A DNA stretch of 64,000 bases from positions 124,001 to 188,000 of the forward strand of contig JACGCK010000026.1 of the NCBI GenBank assembly GCA_014925825.1, read 5' to 3'. The translations under genes were made by a program, and so were the position numbers. This DNA is from Pholiota molesta. Its lineage: Eukaryota; Basidiomycota; Agaricomycetes; Agaricales; Strophariaceae. Below the pieces are notes generated by a model. That model was not told the origin of the DNA and searched no databases. It worked only from the letters and a program-made list of their open reading frames with translations. The stretch's first letter is position 1. Every line of letters begins with the position of its first letter. Below, piece by piece: positions 37,655 to 48,821 of this stretch.

Positions 37655-40297
37655 ATGGCCTATCCTCGTCGCCAAAAGCCCACCAGCGCCGACCCCCACC
37701 CCCGCAGCGGCTCCCCAGGCTCCCAGCACAGCGACCTGCCGCCGCCACGCCCGTTCTTCCTCTCCGAGCCCAACCGCACCTCGTCCGCCTCGTCGCTCGA
37801 CATCTCGTCGCTCGACCCCTCCTCCGACTCCGACTCGCCACCCTCCGCACGCTCACCCCGCATCAACACAGCCCTTGCCAGCACTACCACTCGCAACGCG
37901 CCCGCCCGGCGGCGCAGCAGCGAGCGCGAGCCCGCCTCGCCCAGGGCGCGCCGCGACTCCGGCACGTGGTCGCCGTCCACGCTCTACGCAGAGCCGCACT
38001 CGCCCCCGCCGCCCCAACACCAGCAGCTCCCGACGCGCCCGCCGCCGTCCTCCTTCACCTTCCCCTTCCAGGCGTACCCCGGCAACCCGGACCCGCTCCC
38101 CACCCAGCGCCGCCGCGCCTCGCTCGACAGCACCGTTGCAGGCGACTATACGAGCGCGAACGCCGCGGACTCCGCGGCGGAGGATTTGCGCAAGCCCTTC
38201 GCGCCGTTCATGTCCGCCGGTACCGCTGGCGCTGCTGCTTCTGGCGGGAGCGCGAGCGAGGCGGCGAGCGGGCACAGCACCGGTAGCGCCGCGAGCCTGC
38301 TCCAGCACGCGCACATCCCGCGCACCGCGAGCAACAACAGCCTCTATAAAGCGAGCGCTGCCGCCGCTGCCGCCGCGAGCCCCTTCTCCCCCTCGCCGTC
38401 GACGACGGCCTTTGACCATCCCGCGGTCGCAGCCCCCGCGCCGCAGTCACCCACAACCTCATACGCGTTCGCCTCGGGTGCGTCAACGCTCCCGCGCAAC
38501 GGCTCGACGCCCTCCTTCCGCGCCCCGTTCCTCGCGCCGTCCTCGCGGCCCACGAGCTCCCTGTGGTCGCCGCCGTCCTACGGCCAGGCGTACACCAACA
38601 CGCACCTGCTCTCCTCGTCCCCGAGCGCCAGCACCACCGCGCTCGCCTTCCTACCGGGCCTCACAGGCGCGGGCATAGCGGGCGTCGGCTCCGGCAACGG
38701 CGCGTCCCCGTACGCGCTCGCGCTCCCCAAGGCGCGCCCGCCGCTGCCCTCCACGCGCCTCGCGGAGCCGCTCACGAAGGACGACAAGCCGTGGCTCGCC
38801 GCGCGCGAGCCCCGCGCGCGCCTCTCCTACCTCACCACGCTGCTCTGCATTGTCCTCGGGCTCGCGGGCGCGGGGTACCTCTGCTTCTCCGGCGTCGCGG
38901 AGGCGCAGAAGCAGGTGCTGGATCCGAGCACGCTGTGCCTGGTCCTCGACGACGACTTCACCGCGAGCGACCTTGACGGCGGGAGCTGGGTGAAGGACGT
39001 GGAGCTCGGCGGGTTCGGCGTGGGCGAGTTCGAGATGAGCACGGGCGCGGCGGAGAACCTGTACACGCGCGGCGGGGAGCTGTATTTCATGCCGACGCTG
39101 ACGCCGAGCAATATCGTGGGCGGGGGCACGTACACGCTGCCTGGGTGCACGAGCGCGAATAAGACGGCGTGTTCGGTGACGCCGAGCCCCGGCGGGAATG
39201 GGCCGAATGTGGTGAATCCGGTGATGAGTGCGAGGATTAATACGTTCGGGAAGAAGAGCGTGAAGTTTGGCAAGGTGGAGGTGCGCGCGAAGATGCCGAC
39301 TGGGTGCGTTTGGTTTCTATTTTCTGGTCGGCGTTTTGGTGATTAAATATTCTCTGGACAGCGACTGGCTCTCACCTTCCATCACCCTCCTACCTGTAAA
39401 CAACACCTATGGTGCCGCGTTCCCGTTGTCCGGCTCTATGACGCTTGTTCAGGCAAGAGGGAATGCGCCTTCGTACCCCGCGCAGGGCAGGAACTTTGTC
39501 ACGGCCAGTTTGGTGTATGGTCCGCTGGCAAGTGTGGCGGAGAGGATATTTGGATGGTGAGTTACCTTAAACCAAGCTCCTCGAATCGCGCGCGATCAGC
39601 CCTCCCCTCTCCCCCTCCTCTTCCCACACCACCCAACTCACCCGCTCTCCCCTTAGGTACTCCCTCAAGCGCTCCACCTTCTCCGCCGGCTTCCACGTCT
39701 ACACGCTCGAGTGGACGCCGACCTTCATCCGCATGTCCGTCGACGCGCGCACGCACACCATGCTCCTCACCACCACCCCCTCCCCCTCCACCTCCTACTT
39801 CGCGCGCGCGCACTTCCCGCCGACCGCCCCCAACGGGTCCTCCGTCGCCGTCGTGCAGGACATCTACCGCGCGGCGGGCGGGGGGAACGCGGCCCCGTTC
39901 GACCAGGACTTTTACCTGGGGATCGGTTGGGTGTTGGGGGACGAGCGGGTGGTTTCCGGACGGGGTGGGCGGGAAGATGTGGTTCGATGGGAGTCTGACG
40001 GCGATGCGCGATTTTGCGCGGGGGCAGGGGGTGTGGTATCCGACGTGGCCGGCGGGGGATGCGGATCGGGCGTTCCGGATGTGAGTCCTCGTTTTTGGTG
40101 TTTGTGGCCTTGGTGCTTTTGGTTGGGGGTTGGAGGTTCCGTGGAATTTAGGACATCTCGTGCGCCCTCTGTTTCGGAGGGGTGTTTGTAGATTGCGTCT
40201 TCTTTTTCGTGTTTGTTTGTTGGGCGAGTATGGTGGAGATGCTGACTGGCGATCGCGCGACAGTGACTACGTCAAGATGTGGGAGGTGTGCAAGTAA
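37655..40297 (+). CDS. Kre6/Skn1-like type II membrane protein, GH16 fold without catalytic Glu
   Basis: Related to Kre6/Skn1 proteins of beta-1,6-glucan synthesis. The ATG at 37655 opens a long Ser/Pro/Ala-rich cytosolic tail (about 390 residues), one membrane helix (TTLLCIVLGLAGAGYLCFSG) and a lumenal GH16-like domain: VLDDDFTASDLDGGSW, FGKVEVRAKMPTG, DWLSPSITLLPVNNTYG, YTLEWTP and GTSGWFPDGVGGKMWFDGS, ending DYVKMWEVCK at 40297. Where active GH16 proteins have the ExDxxE catalytic motif followed by RGN, this protein reads SGSMTLVQARGN: both catalytic acids are missing, in good sequence. The frame breaks at the G5 run 39936-39940, just before GTSGWFPDG, probably a sequence error. Four exons. 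Confidence 0.85.
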
Positions 40298-40899
40298 AAG
40301 GACCCATCGACGCGCCGTCCCGAATTTCAATCTGAGTGCTCGCGGATCTGGCCGTGGTGCGCCGTGGGAAGATGACTTCGTCGTTCAGGGGTTGGACGAT
40401 GATGGTGGAGGAGTGTGAGGAAAAGATGACTCTAGAGGGTTTCTTGTGCCGTGTGTTGATTTTGGGTGGCGGCCCTGCGGATTGGGCTCGGGCTTGGACT
40501 TGCATGCTCGGTAATTTTTATCATCCCGCCCGTGCATCGTCGGCATGCATCGAGGTGGTATTGTATGGCGCCCGCACAGACATACGCGGGCCATTGACGT
40601 GGGGTGGTGCAATGGATATGTAGACTTTACGCGTTTCGCTTTGGCGTAGGACTCGGCCTTGAGAGAATGGACTGCCTTTTTTTTTCACTGTTCAGTTATG
40701 ACATACGTACGCGCAATTCCATACACGCATATTAGATATCACAGCTTCATATCGGATTGTATTTAATTGTTGGCTGTCTCTATCCAGACGTATTTGAGAC
40801 ACCATTTCTTTCTGTATATCGTTGTTAGAAATACTTAGATGGATGCGCCGCAGAAGCTAAGTACTGAAAACTTGAATTCACATTCATAGGCATAGATGT
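40298..40899. other. Intergenic, convergent 3' ends
   Basis: 600 bp between the Kre6-like and HET-protein stops, with a T9-10 tract near 40677. It holds the 3' UTRs; no gene is seen. Confidence 0.45.
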
Positions 40900-42786
40900 T
40901 TACAGATATGCATTTACCACCTTCATGCCCATTCCTTGGAGCAACTCCTTCTGTATGGTAATAAATCCTGCTGTGATATCGATCGGTTCATGAGTACCAG
41001 AAAACCATTTCGTGCCTAGCTGAATTATTCTGCGCGTATCGATTTTGGCAGTTGGCTCGAAGTGTTTTGAGGAAATGTCATGCAAGGAAAAGTTTGATTT
41101 TGGGGTCGGAATTCCTAGGAGAAACGCGCAGGAAGGGAGCGGAAGATAGATGCAACCTTTGTCATTGTCTTCCTTGAATGTATATATACCAAGGAAGAAG
41201 CTGCTCCCACAAGGAGTCGGAATTTCGGGGTGATAAAACTGAAAGAGGGAGTCCGTAGTGGGGTATTGTGGAAATCGTTTGTGGAGGGGAATGTATAGAG
41301 TGCCACGGTGTTTGCGGACCGCCCACATTACGCCGAAATTAACATAGAAGGGCGCATGATGATAATGTTGGTTATCTAGAGGCACTACCACAGTGTGTAC
41401 ATGAATGAGCAGTAACCTCGCCCGTAAGCCAAGATGAGTAAGAACCATTGGTTCTAAGAGAGTAGGTATGATATCTGGAGAGGCGTTGACTTCAGCATTT
41501 TCACTGACGTAACATTCTGGTTTGGAGGGAATAAGGTGTGAGGTATGAATCCTGTCGGAAATGGCCGCTCCCGCCCAGTGAAGGACCTGGATGATATGGG
41601 ACGTGTGTCTTGAACTAATGATCGCCTCGATCAGTCGGAAAAAAGCACGTTCTGCGCCTTCGCCATACGAGATGGAAAAATTGACACCAAATATTCCCAT
41701 CAGGGAGTAGGCCCGATCCTCTCCTCGCGTTGTTTGCCTGGATGCCGCCCAACGCATACGAGTCAGAACACCGCTGCCTTTGAGAGGGTCAAATGATAGG
41801 AGCTCCTTTGCTTCTATCCCAGTTACGCTGCGAATGATTTCTTGGATAATGGGGTTAGCCTTGTCGTTGTCCCAAACGCTGGGCGTTAAGCGGGTCCAAT
41901 CGCGCCCATAAAACTGCATATTCTTCGGCGCAATAAGCTCTTGCAGAGTCCAGCCACGTTTAAACCAGCCATCAGATTTCATGCCGACGAGAGAAATGGT
42001 TTCGCGAAGATAGGTGATGCAAATGGACGAATTTTCATACCATTTATACATGGATTGGATGGCTTCGTCGAGTTCGGCGCTGCTATCTTTATTGATGCAG
42101 AGAGTGTCGATCCATGCGAGGGTAATGCCGTGGTCGCGATGCGTAACTCCGCAGAATCCCTTAAGCTTATTGACCCCAGATTTGCCGTTCACCCACTCCT
42201 TTCCGAGAGTATCCTGATATATGATTTCACCGGTAGGAAGCCAGGTATGAGAAAGAATGCTATAGCACGCATATTTTTGGAAGAGGAACTGGCAGATCGC
42301 CTTCCACGGATCCTCTCTAGCATCTTCTTCCTGATCATCTGAGTCCAGCTGTGGCAGCCTTCCAAGACTATCCACCTTTTCTGCCATTCGAGAAAGCAAA
42401 TCGTCGTCAACAACACTCATTCGACTTGCGATATGGTTGACATATTCATTCCGTCCAATCAGTTCCATTTGCGGAAGTAGAATCAATCGAAGAGGCATGT
42501 TATTGAAGGCGTGCTCTCTGAGTGCCTCGATTAAGGTTTTTGGAATTGAAGCCCGTATGGTATCAGGCAAGGGTCTTTCTGGGAAGTTCAAATTTTGAAT
42601 TAGTACCAACCAATCAAGATCTAAGTCTGGCTTAGCATGGTTTGCATAAAGAATAAGGCTACCTTGAAGTAGTATATTCAATTCGGGATATAATCTACCC
42701 TTTGTGACTCTTGATCCATGCGTGAAATATGCGAATCGCGAGTGAACTGGTACTGGTTCGTCATTTAAAATGCGACTCAGTGACAT
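40900..42786 (-). CDS. HET-domain (heterokaryon incompatibility) protein
   Basis: A single 628-residue open frame without introns, unlike its neighbours. Residues about 175-290 carry the HET motifs: YSILSHTW...GEIIYQD, LAWIDTLCINKDSSAELDEAI, SMYKWYENSSICITYL and WFKRGWTLQELIAPKNMQFYG. Residues 340-400 hold RMRWAASRQTTRGEDRAYSLMGIFGV...YGEGAERAFFRLIEAII, the usual extension in basidiomycete HET proteins. The first 170 residues and the C-terminal 230 are not recognised. HET domains trigger non-self recognition and cell death in ascomycetes; the role in basidiomycetes is less clear. A possible member of the cell-death-like gene set on the right side of the window. Confidence 0.9.
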   Translation of the reverse strand: MSLSRILNDEPVPVHSRFAYFTHGSRVTKGRLYPELNILLQGSLILYANHAKPDLDLDWLVLIQNLNFPERPLPDTIRASIPKTLIEALREHAFNNMPLRLILLPQMELIGRNEYVNHIASRMSVVDDDLLSRMAEKVDSLGRLPQLDSDDQEEDAREDPWKAICQFLFQKYACYSILSHTWLPTGEIIYQDTLGKEWVNGKSGVNKLKGFCGVTHRDHGITLAWIDTLCINKDSSAELDEAIQSMYKWYENSSICITYLRETISLVGMKSDGWFKRGWTLQELIAPKNMQFYGRDWTRLTPSVWDNDKANPIIQEIIRSVTGIEAKELLSFDPLKGSGVLTRMRWAASRQTTRGEDRAYSLMGIFGVNFSISYGEGAERAFFRLIEAIISSRHTSHIIQVLHWAGAAISDRIHTSHLIPSKPECYVSENAEVNASPDIIPTLLEPMVLTHLGLRARLLLIHVHTVVVPLDNQHYHHAPFYVNFGVMWAVRKHRGTLYIPLHKRFPQYPTTDSLFQFYHPEIPTPCGSSFFLGIYTFKEDNDKGCIYLPLPSCAFLLGIPTPKSNFSLHDISSKHFEPTAKIDTRRIIQLGTKWFSGTHEPIDITAGFITIQKELLQGMGMKVVNAYL

Positions 42787-44050
42787 CTTTCACAAGGAGC
42801 CGATCTGCACTGCAAGTCACTAGACACCACTGGCTGGCGTAGGGCTGGCGGCAATATCGATTATCTGAGATTAGGTAGAGACGTGCTCGAAAAACTGCAA
42901 GGTACCTACGATGGTATCTGATGATGGGGACAAGATGGTGGGGAAAGAGAGTTCGTGTAGTCCGGTGATCAACCGCGAAAGGTGATCATGATAACAATAT
43001 GACAAATACTTTTCCATTGCCCCGTTTCTCCGCGGATGTGTTGGTGGAAACATATAATAACGTACTATGTAGCAAGGGGGATATACAATCTTAGGCGCTC
43101 AATGTAGCGCTTATTGGGTGATCCCCTTCTGAGTGGGCTGGGACTGGATTTAAAGCTTGGGCGTTGACTTCTTCACCATAATTCAATGAGGGATATATTG
43201 ATTAGGCTTTGCGGTTTTCTCTGGAGCCCAGGATAGATTATTCCAGTCTCAAAAAACTCAAGATTATTCAAGTCATACAAGATTCTACTAAAAGATGCAG
43301 TGAATGAGTTATTTCACAACTTGGCCTCGAACTTCGAAGACTCCGAGGTGCAACTCATCAATTTGGGCTTTGAAGCTGTAATTTTTGCTGCATTTAATTC
43401 GAATTTTATGGAAGCAATCGATTGCCGCGGACGCCTGTGGTAAACTCGAGGTTACCCAGAGCAAGAGTGTGTTTTGACCAAGTTTTATGCAAGTAATCAT
43501 TGCCGCGGACGCCTGTGGTGAACTTGAGGTTTACCCAGAGCAAAGAGCACAGCACAGCCAAGTCACAACTGAATCGCTGGTCAGTAGTAAGCGTTTGATT
43601 TTCGGGGCTGCTTAGAGATACCCTGAATATAAAAAGTGGAGGCGGATTTGAATTCATATATTGATTCAGAGCTGTTGTAGATAGGTCAAATGGATTCATA
43701 CAAATGTATCCCGCATGCCAACTTATGCCTTGTGTTAGCAGTGCCAGAGCTTGGCCAGAGCAATGCATAACGGTATTGAGCAAATGCCAAAATATACTGG
43801 CTCACATAATAAATCACATTAGAAATGGCTGCACAGTGGCCTAATGCTCATCCGAAAGCCAATAATGCGGCAGAAAGAAGCAAAGAAAGGTGGGCAAAGC
43901 CTGAGGGTGGAATGGTCGGCCTCGACTCGCAACCGTGACCGACTCGGACTCGCATGCCGCGGCGTAATTGTGGCAGTGTTAGATGGTCGTGTTTATTTCT
44001 AGCGTATTTACAGCTACAAGCAGCACAGCCACATCTGAGGTTTTTCGTCT
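42787..44050. other. Intergenic region 5' of the HET gene
   Basis: 1.26 kb of AT-rich DNA with no convincing coding frame. It contains the HET gene promoter and the two-copy repeat described next. Confidence 0.45.
43431..43548 (+). repeat. Two-copy 68-bp direct repeat
   Basis: attgccgcggacgcctgtgg followed by taaactcgaggttacccaga (43431-43480) recurs with small changes at 43499-43548. Function unknown. Confidence 0.7.
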
Positions 44051-44059
44051 CCAATGTCC

Positions 44060-44722
44060 AGGTTTTCCTATCAATAGGCTGGGTATGTTTAAGAAAGAAT
44101 CCAAAAAAAGAATTCCAAAAAGGAAATAAAAGAAAGAGAAAAGGAAAGCTCACAGATTTTTTAAATTACTCCAAATAAGTTGGAAATGAGTGTTTCAGAC
44201 GTCGAAAATACTGTGAATAGCACAAAAAAAATTCCGCGCGATGCGCGCTTCGACAAACGGCTCCGGAAGTGCCAAATACCATTTTCAAAGGGGTTAAGAG
44301 CAGAAAAAAGCAGGTCACACTTGCAAAAACCAACATTCAGAGCCGAATTTTTTAAGGAGGACTCTTCGTGCTGTGTACTACTGTATTGAAAATTTAGAGC
44401 TTCCCAAATTCTAATTGAGCCTCCCCATGAGCACTAAACGATGCAATTTCGACGATGTTTTGGTGTGGCTGTGTAATGACAAAGCACGGCATGGCAGATA
44501 ACTTTTGGCCGTGGCAGATAACCTTACACCAAGTTCGCAGCCTTATACAATTCTATTCAAAAAATCTAGCAGGCAGATCTATTTAATCATACATAAAGAG
44601 CTCATATACAAAATTTGAGCTGCCGGGGACCATGTCCGGGCGCTTAATTCACTCAGCGAGCTCAAAAGTTATCTGCCCGGGTAACTCCGGGCAGATAACT
44701 ACCCAGCCTATTGATAGGTGAA
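44060..44722. mobile_element. MITE-like element with 9-bp target-site duplication
   Basis: A 663-bp sequence bounded by a perfect 19-bp inverted repeat, CCTATCAATAGGCTGGGTA (44067-44085) and its complement (44700-44718), with weaker pairing to the outer ends. The direct repeat ccaatgtcc flanks it at 44051-44059 and 44723-44731. Near its right end agttatctgcccg...cgggcagataact (44667-44700) forms a 13-bp hairpin, and gcagataac recurs near 44490-44515. No transposase; the longest frame is 69 codons and unconvincing. The 9-bp duplication suggests Mutator-like mobilisation. Confidence 0.75.
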
Positions 44723-44731
44723 CCAATGTCC

Positions 44732-45886
44732 ACTGCTGAGCGCTCTTGACCTGCTCTAGACTCTAATGTGCACCAGATTCAATGTTCAGCATGCAGTCGT
44801 CGATCTACCAGAACATACAGGCTGCATGATGCAGAAATAGCATCTATAGTCTTGAACCCTCGACGCCGACCTTCGCAATCGCGAATGCTCAGTGGCAGCA
44901 AGCACGCTATTTTAGATAATGGATGCACGACTGCGGGCTCCGAGGAATCGTCGCTCTGTTTCAATAAGCCTGGGTCTAACGAGGTTCTCACTTATCTCTA
45001 TTGTATCGGGAGCTAATAATAACTGACGAGGAGTACCCAGACCCAGTGATATCGACACAGTTCCTATTTATTCCGGAATACAGACACGGGAAAACAAGGA
45101 AAGAGAGCGCATCGACGGCACGTCTGATGAAGCCATGTAGCTGATCTGTGGGAAGCGTCAAGGTTATCGATGTGAAGGCTGCAATGTTGAACGGCTGGGT
45201 ACACCAGGAATATACCAAGGTATGTATGTTGCAAGTATGTTGTGAATATACCGCATTCTGCAACGCGATTAACACGTCAACCTTACCTGACAGAAGCTAA
45301 GATTCAGCAATGTCATGGAACGCGGTCAAGCCACAGCCTAGGCACTTTGAATTTCAGTCCTCGGCTCAAAAGTGCGCTGCATTGAACAGTCAGCGAGATG
45401 TCACGGTCATGCGCAGGCCATTCTGAACTGTTCTAGTCAGCCACTGATCTCGGAAAACCACGGCAGTGGAACTTCACGTTCTCGGTGAGAAGATGGGGTC
45501 GCGCTTCTTCCAGTGAATGCAGTCGCAAATGGCGTGGACTTCCCGCTGATAGTTGCCGTTGAAGCTTCGTGCCTCGAGGTCAGGGATGTCCATGCTACCT
45601 GCGTCCAGCTCACATGTAAGATGCCGTGCATCATAAATCTTTCAAAGCAAGCAGTGTTTCACTAAGCAGAGTTATGGATATGTATGGGATGAACACGCGC
45701 CATATTGGCAGTGGATTATGAAAAATGGAGGAAGATCATCTGACAGCCGCCTGTGTGAATGGGGCACATTCGGCTGAGAAGAGGGGGCCAAAGACTCGAC
45801 AACTTGGGACATTGGAGTTGCCGCCCCAGCCAATCCAGACCGGCTGATTAGATCCGACTCTGGGTAACAAGAAGCTTCTTGCCCGC
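44732..45886. other. Intergenic 5' of catalase
   Basis: 1.15 kb without a plausible gene; small open frames on both strands lack family motifs. Expected to contain the catalase upstream control region. Confidence 0.4.
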
Positions 45887-45893
45887 TATAAAA
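45887..45893 (+). promoter_or_regulatory. TATA box of the catalase gene
   Basis: TATAAAA lies 48 bp before the ATG and is followed by a pyrimidine-rich tract (ctctctccatctttctctct), typical of a highly expressed fungal promoter. Confidence 0.6.
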
Positions 45894-45940
45894 CAACACC
45901 ACGTCCTCTCACACACTCTCTCCATCTTTCTCTCTTTAAC

Positions 45941-48066
45941 ATGGCTAATCAAACACCAGTATACACGACCTCCAACGGTGCCCCCGTCAACGAGCCTTAT
46001 TCCGCTCAGCGCGCAGGCATCAATGGCCCGCTCCTCCTCCAGGGTAAGTTCCATCTCCCTTCATCCCTTCGGCATCAGTAGTAGGCTTATCACCTCGATC
46101 ACTTAGACTTCCACCATATCGATCTCCTCGCCCACTTCGATCGCGAGCGTATCCCCGAGCGTGTCGTGCGTACCTCACCCCACCCCCACCCCCGTATCTA
46201 CCCCATCCACTTAACGTTGTATGATTACGTGTAGGTCCACGCCAAGGGTGCTGGCGCACACGGTTACTTTGAGGTCACACATGATCTGAGCGATATCACC
46301 TCGCAGTCGCTGTTCAGGCAGGTCGGCAAGAAAGTTCGCGCGACGGTGCGATTCTCGACCGTTGGTGGTGAATCTGGTTCCGCCGACACCGCGCGTGACC
46401 CGCGTGGCTTTGCGATTAAGTTGCGCACAGATGAGGGCAACTTGGATTGGGTGTTCAACAACACGCCAGTATTTTTTATTCGTGATCCCGCCAAGTTCCC
46501 GCACTTCATCCACACGCAGAAGCGTAACCCTCATTCCCATCTCAAGGACGCGGATATGTTCTGGGTACGTGTCTCTTTCCTTACTTGCTTTCTCTCGGGC
46601 CGCGTCCATGATCAAACCCAAACCCACAACTCAATCGCATATGCATCCATCTTATCTGTCGAAGATACTCATGCTACTTATTTTTAGGACTACCTCTCCC
46701 AAAACCCGGAGTCCATTCACCAGATCATGATTCTTTTCTCTGATCGCGGCACACCCGACGGTTACCACAACCAGCACGGATACTCTGGACACACATTCAA
46801 GTGGCTCAAGGATGACGGCTCCTTCGTCTACACCCAGATTCACCTTCGCGCCGATGGCGGCTTCAAGGTGCATTGCATTTATTCTTCCTGCCTTCCAGAT
46901 GCTGAGGGTACCTACCCGTAACAAGACGCTCGATGCCGCGACTGCGACGCGCATTGCTGGTGAGAACCCCGAGTACGGTATTGAGTCCCTCTTCAACACC
47001 ATCGAGGCCGGCAAGTTCCCCTCCTGGACCGTCTACATCGTATGTTCCCTGCATCTCTTCGAAACTGTCCCACGCTAATTAATCTCATCTAATCTCGGCC
47101 ATCCATTCCATCTAATCTAATCACTCATACCCATCCAACAGCAAACGATGACGCCTGAGCAGGCAGAGAAGTTCCGCTACAACATCCTCGACCTGACCAA
47201 GGTGTGGCCACACTCCGAATTCCCACTGCGCCCCTTCGGCAAGTTCGTCCTCAACGAGAACCCCCAAAACTACTTCGCCGAAATCGAGCAGGTGCGTCTC
47301 CATCCATTTTACATTACCTCTCGACTTACATACTTCTCAAAAATAGGCTGCCTTCTCTCCTTCGCACCTCATCCCCTTCATCGAGCCCTCTGCCGACCCG
47401 GTCCTGCAATCGCGTCTCTTCTCCTACCCAGATACCCACCGTCACCGTCTTGGCGTGAACTACCAGCAGCTGCCCGTCAACGCGCCCATCGTCCCCGTCC
47501 ACAACTTCCAGCGCGCCGGTGCCGGTACCTTCGTCTCGCAGGGCGCCGCCCCCAACTACCAGAGCTCCATCCAGCCGCTCAAGTACGAGGGCCGCACGAA
47601 GACACTCGACGGCCACGTGCGCGATGCGGAGCGGGTGGCCAAGCACGAGGCGTTCGTCGGGGGCGCGTGGCGCGATTTGTCGGAGATCACGGAGCTCGAC
47701 TTCGAGCAGCCCCGCGCGCTGTGGAGCAAGGTGTGGAACGATGCCCAGCGCGAGGCGTATGTGCAGAACGTCGCAGGCCACTTCGGCGGTGTCAAGGACG
47801 CCGCTGTCAAGGCCAGGCAGCGTACGTCCATCTCTTAGCATCTTGTACGGCGCCGCTAACAAGCCCCTTACCCTCGCCTTTCTTGCCTTATGCTATTGAC
47901 AGTGTCCGTGTGGGCCGCCGTCGACCAAGGCCTCTCGGACCGTATCGCGAAGGCCATCGGGCACCCGAGCGTTGCGCCGCTCAAGGTGAAGCCTGCCTCG
48001 GAGGCGGTCAAGTACCGCGCGAACCTCGGGTTCGTCATTGCCTCTGTCTCTGCACCCCGGCTCTAA
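45941..48066 (+). CDS. Catalase (monofunctional, heme type, small subunit)
   Basis: Breaks down hydrogen peroxide. Starts [19 protein letters not shown]. Heme-catalase motifs appear in order: [19 protein letters not shown] with the active-site His, [40 protein letters not shown] with the distal Asn, [12 protein letters not shown] and the proximal heme-Tyr motif [14 protein letters not shown]. The product is about 510 residues, close to small-subunit catalases, without a signal peptide or flavodoxin-like extension. About eight introns; the one after GGFK is best read as 58 nt ending CAAG, giving [15 protein letters not shown]. The C-terminus (SAPRL) is not a clear peroxisomal signal, although SAPRL is loosely PTS1-like. 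Confidence 0.92.
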
Positions 48067-48735
48067 TGCTCACCCTCGATCCCATGTTGTTGATAGATTC
48101 ACGGTCTAAGTCAGGACGTGAGCTGGAATTTGGGAGTAAATATCGGCGACGGAGTGCTGGCTGGAGCTCCTGCGCTCATTGTCGGTCGAAGCGTTGAAGT
48201 CATGTATTTTTGTAAAAAGTTGTTGGAATAACCGTGTACAATTGCAAATGCGAAATGTTATATCAATAAATCTGTTGTACCTGTTTGCTACTCGTTCCGA
48301 TTCTTCTTAGCCACCACCCATGCACCGCGTTCGTCTTGGTACCGCAGGAGGTTTCGCTCAAGTTTAGCTCCTATTTATTTTGGATTCTGTGCCTCATACA
48401 TTGCCCAAGCACTGAATGGAAGTTGTGTGAACTGCAGAGTTGGCTGAAAAGTGTGTATTGTTACTATGTTAGGTTATGAGCATGGATGCTGTATCTAAAG
48501 CTTGCATACAATAGCAACTTATGCCGGTTCATCAGCTTAAGGATCGACGAGGCAGATAATTCTTGGATAATTCCAGCCGATGGGTCGATATTTAGCGAAG
48601 ACAGAAAATATCTTCAAGAGTAGCCGTAAGAAACAAGATGGCCAGAGAAACCATAGCAAAATTGAGATAAACGTACATGTCAATTCAAAGGAGCCAGGAC
48701 GATAAACGGCGGGTGCGAGAGGAGGGCGACCGTGA
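48067..48735. other. Intergenic between catalase and MTR4
   Basis: Catalase 3' UTR and unassigned AT-rich DNA. No gene seen. Confidence 0.4.
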
Positions 48736-48821
48736 CTCCGTTCTCTGGCGAGGTCACGCGGTCACACACAAGATTACAGTAGTAAGTAACGCATGCGTGA
48801 CAATATTCCTCATTTTCCACC
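48736..48821 (+). promoter_or_regulatory. MTR4 proximal promoter, conserved in the pseudogene copy
   Basis: gtaagtaacgcatgcgtgac followed by aatatt upstream of the MTR4 ATG is kept in front of the pseudogene at about 61405-61450, although the two flanks otherwise diverge. The palindromic core cgcatgcg is a likely element. Confidence 0.45.

Noticed and set aside
37875..38678. 267-codon plus-strand frame in the Kre6-like tail region
   Set aside because: Alternative frame of the Ser/Pro-rich exon; Arg/Pro-rich low complexity.
47148..48197. 349-codon frame in the catalase gene
   Set aside because: It matches the catalase only in its first part and then runs out of frame through introns. The spliced catalase explains the region.
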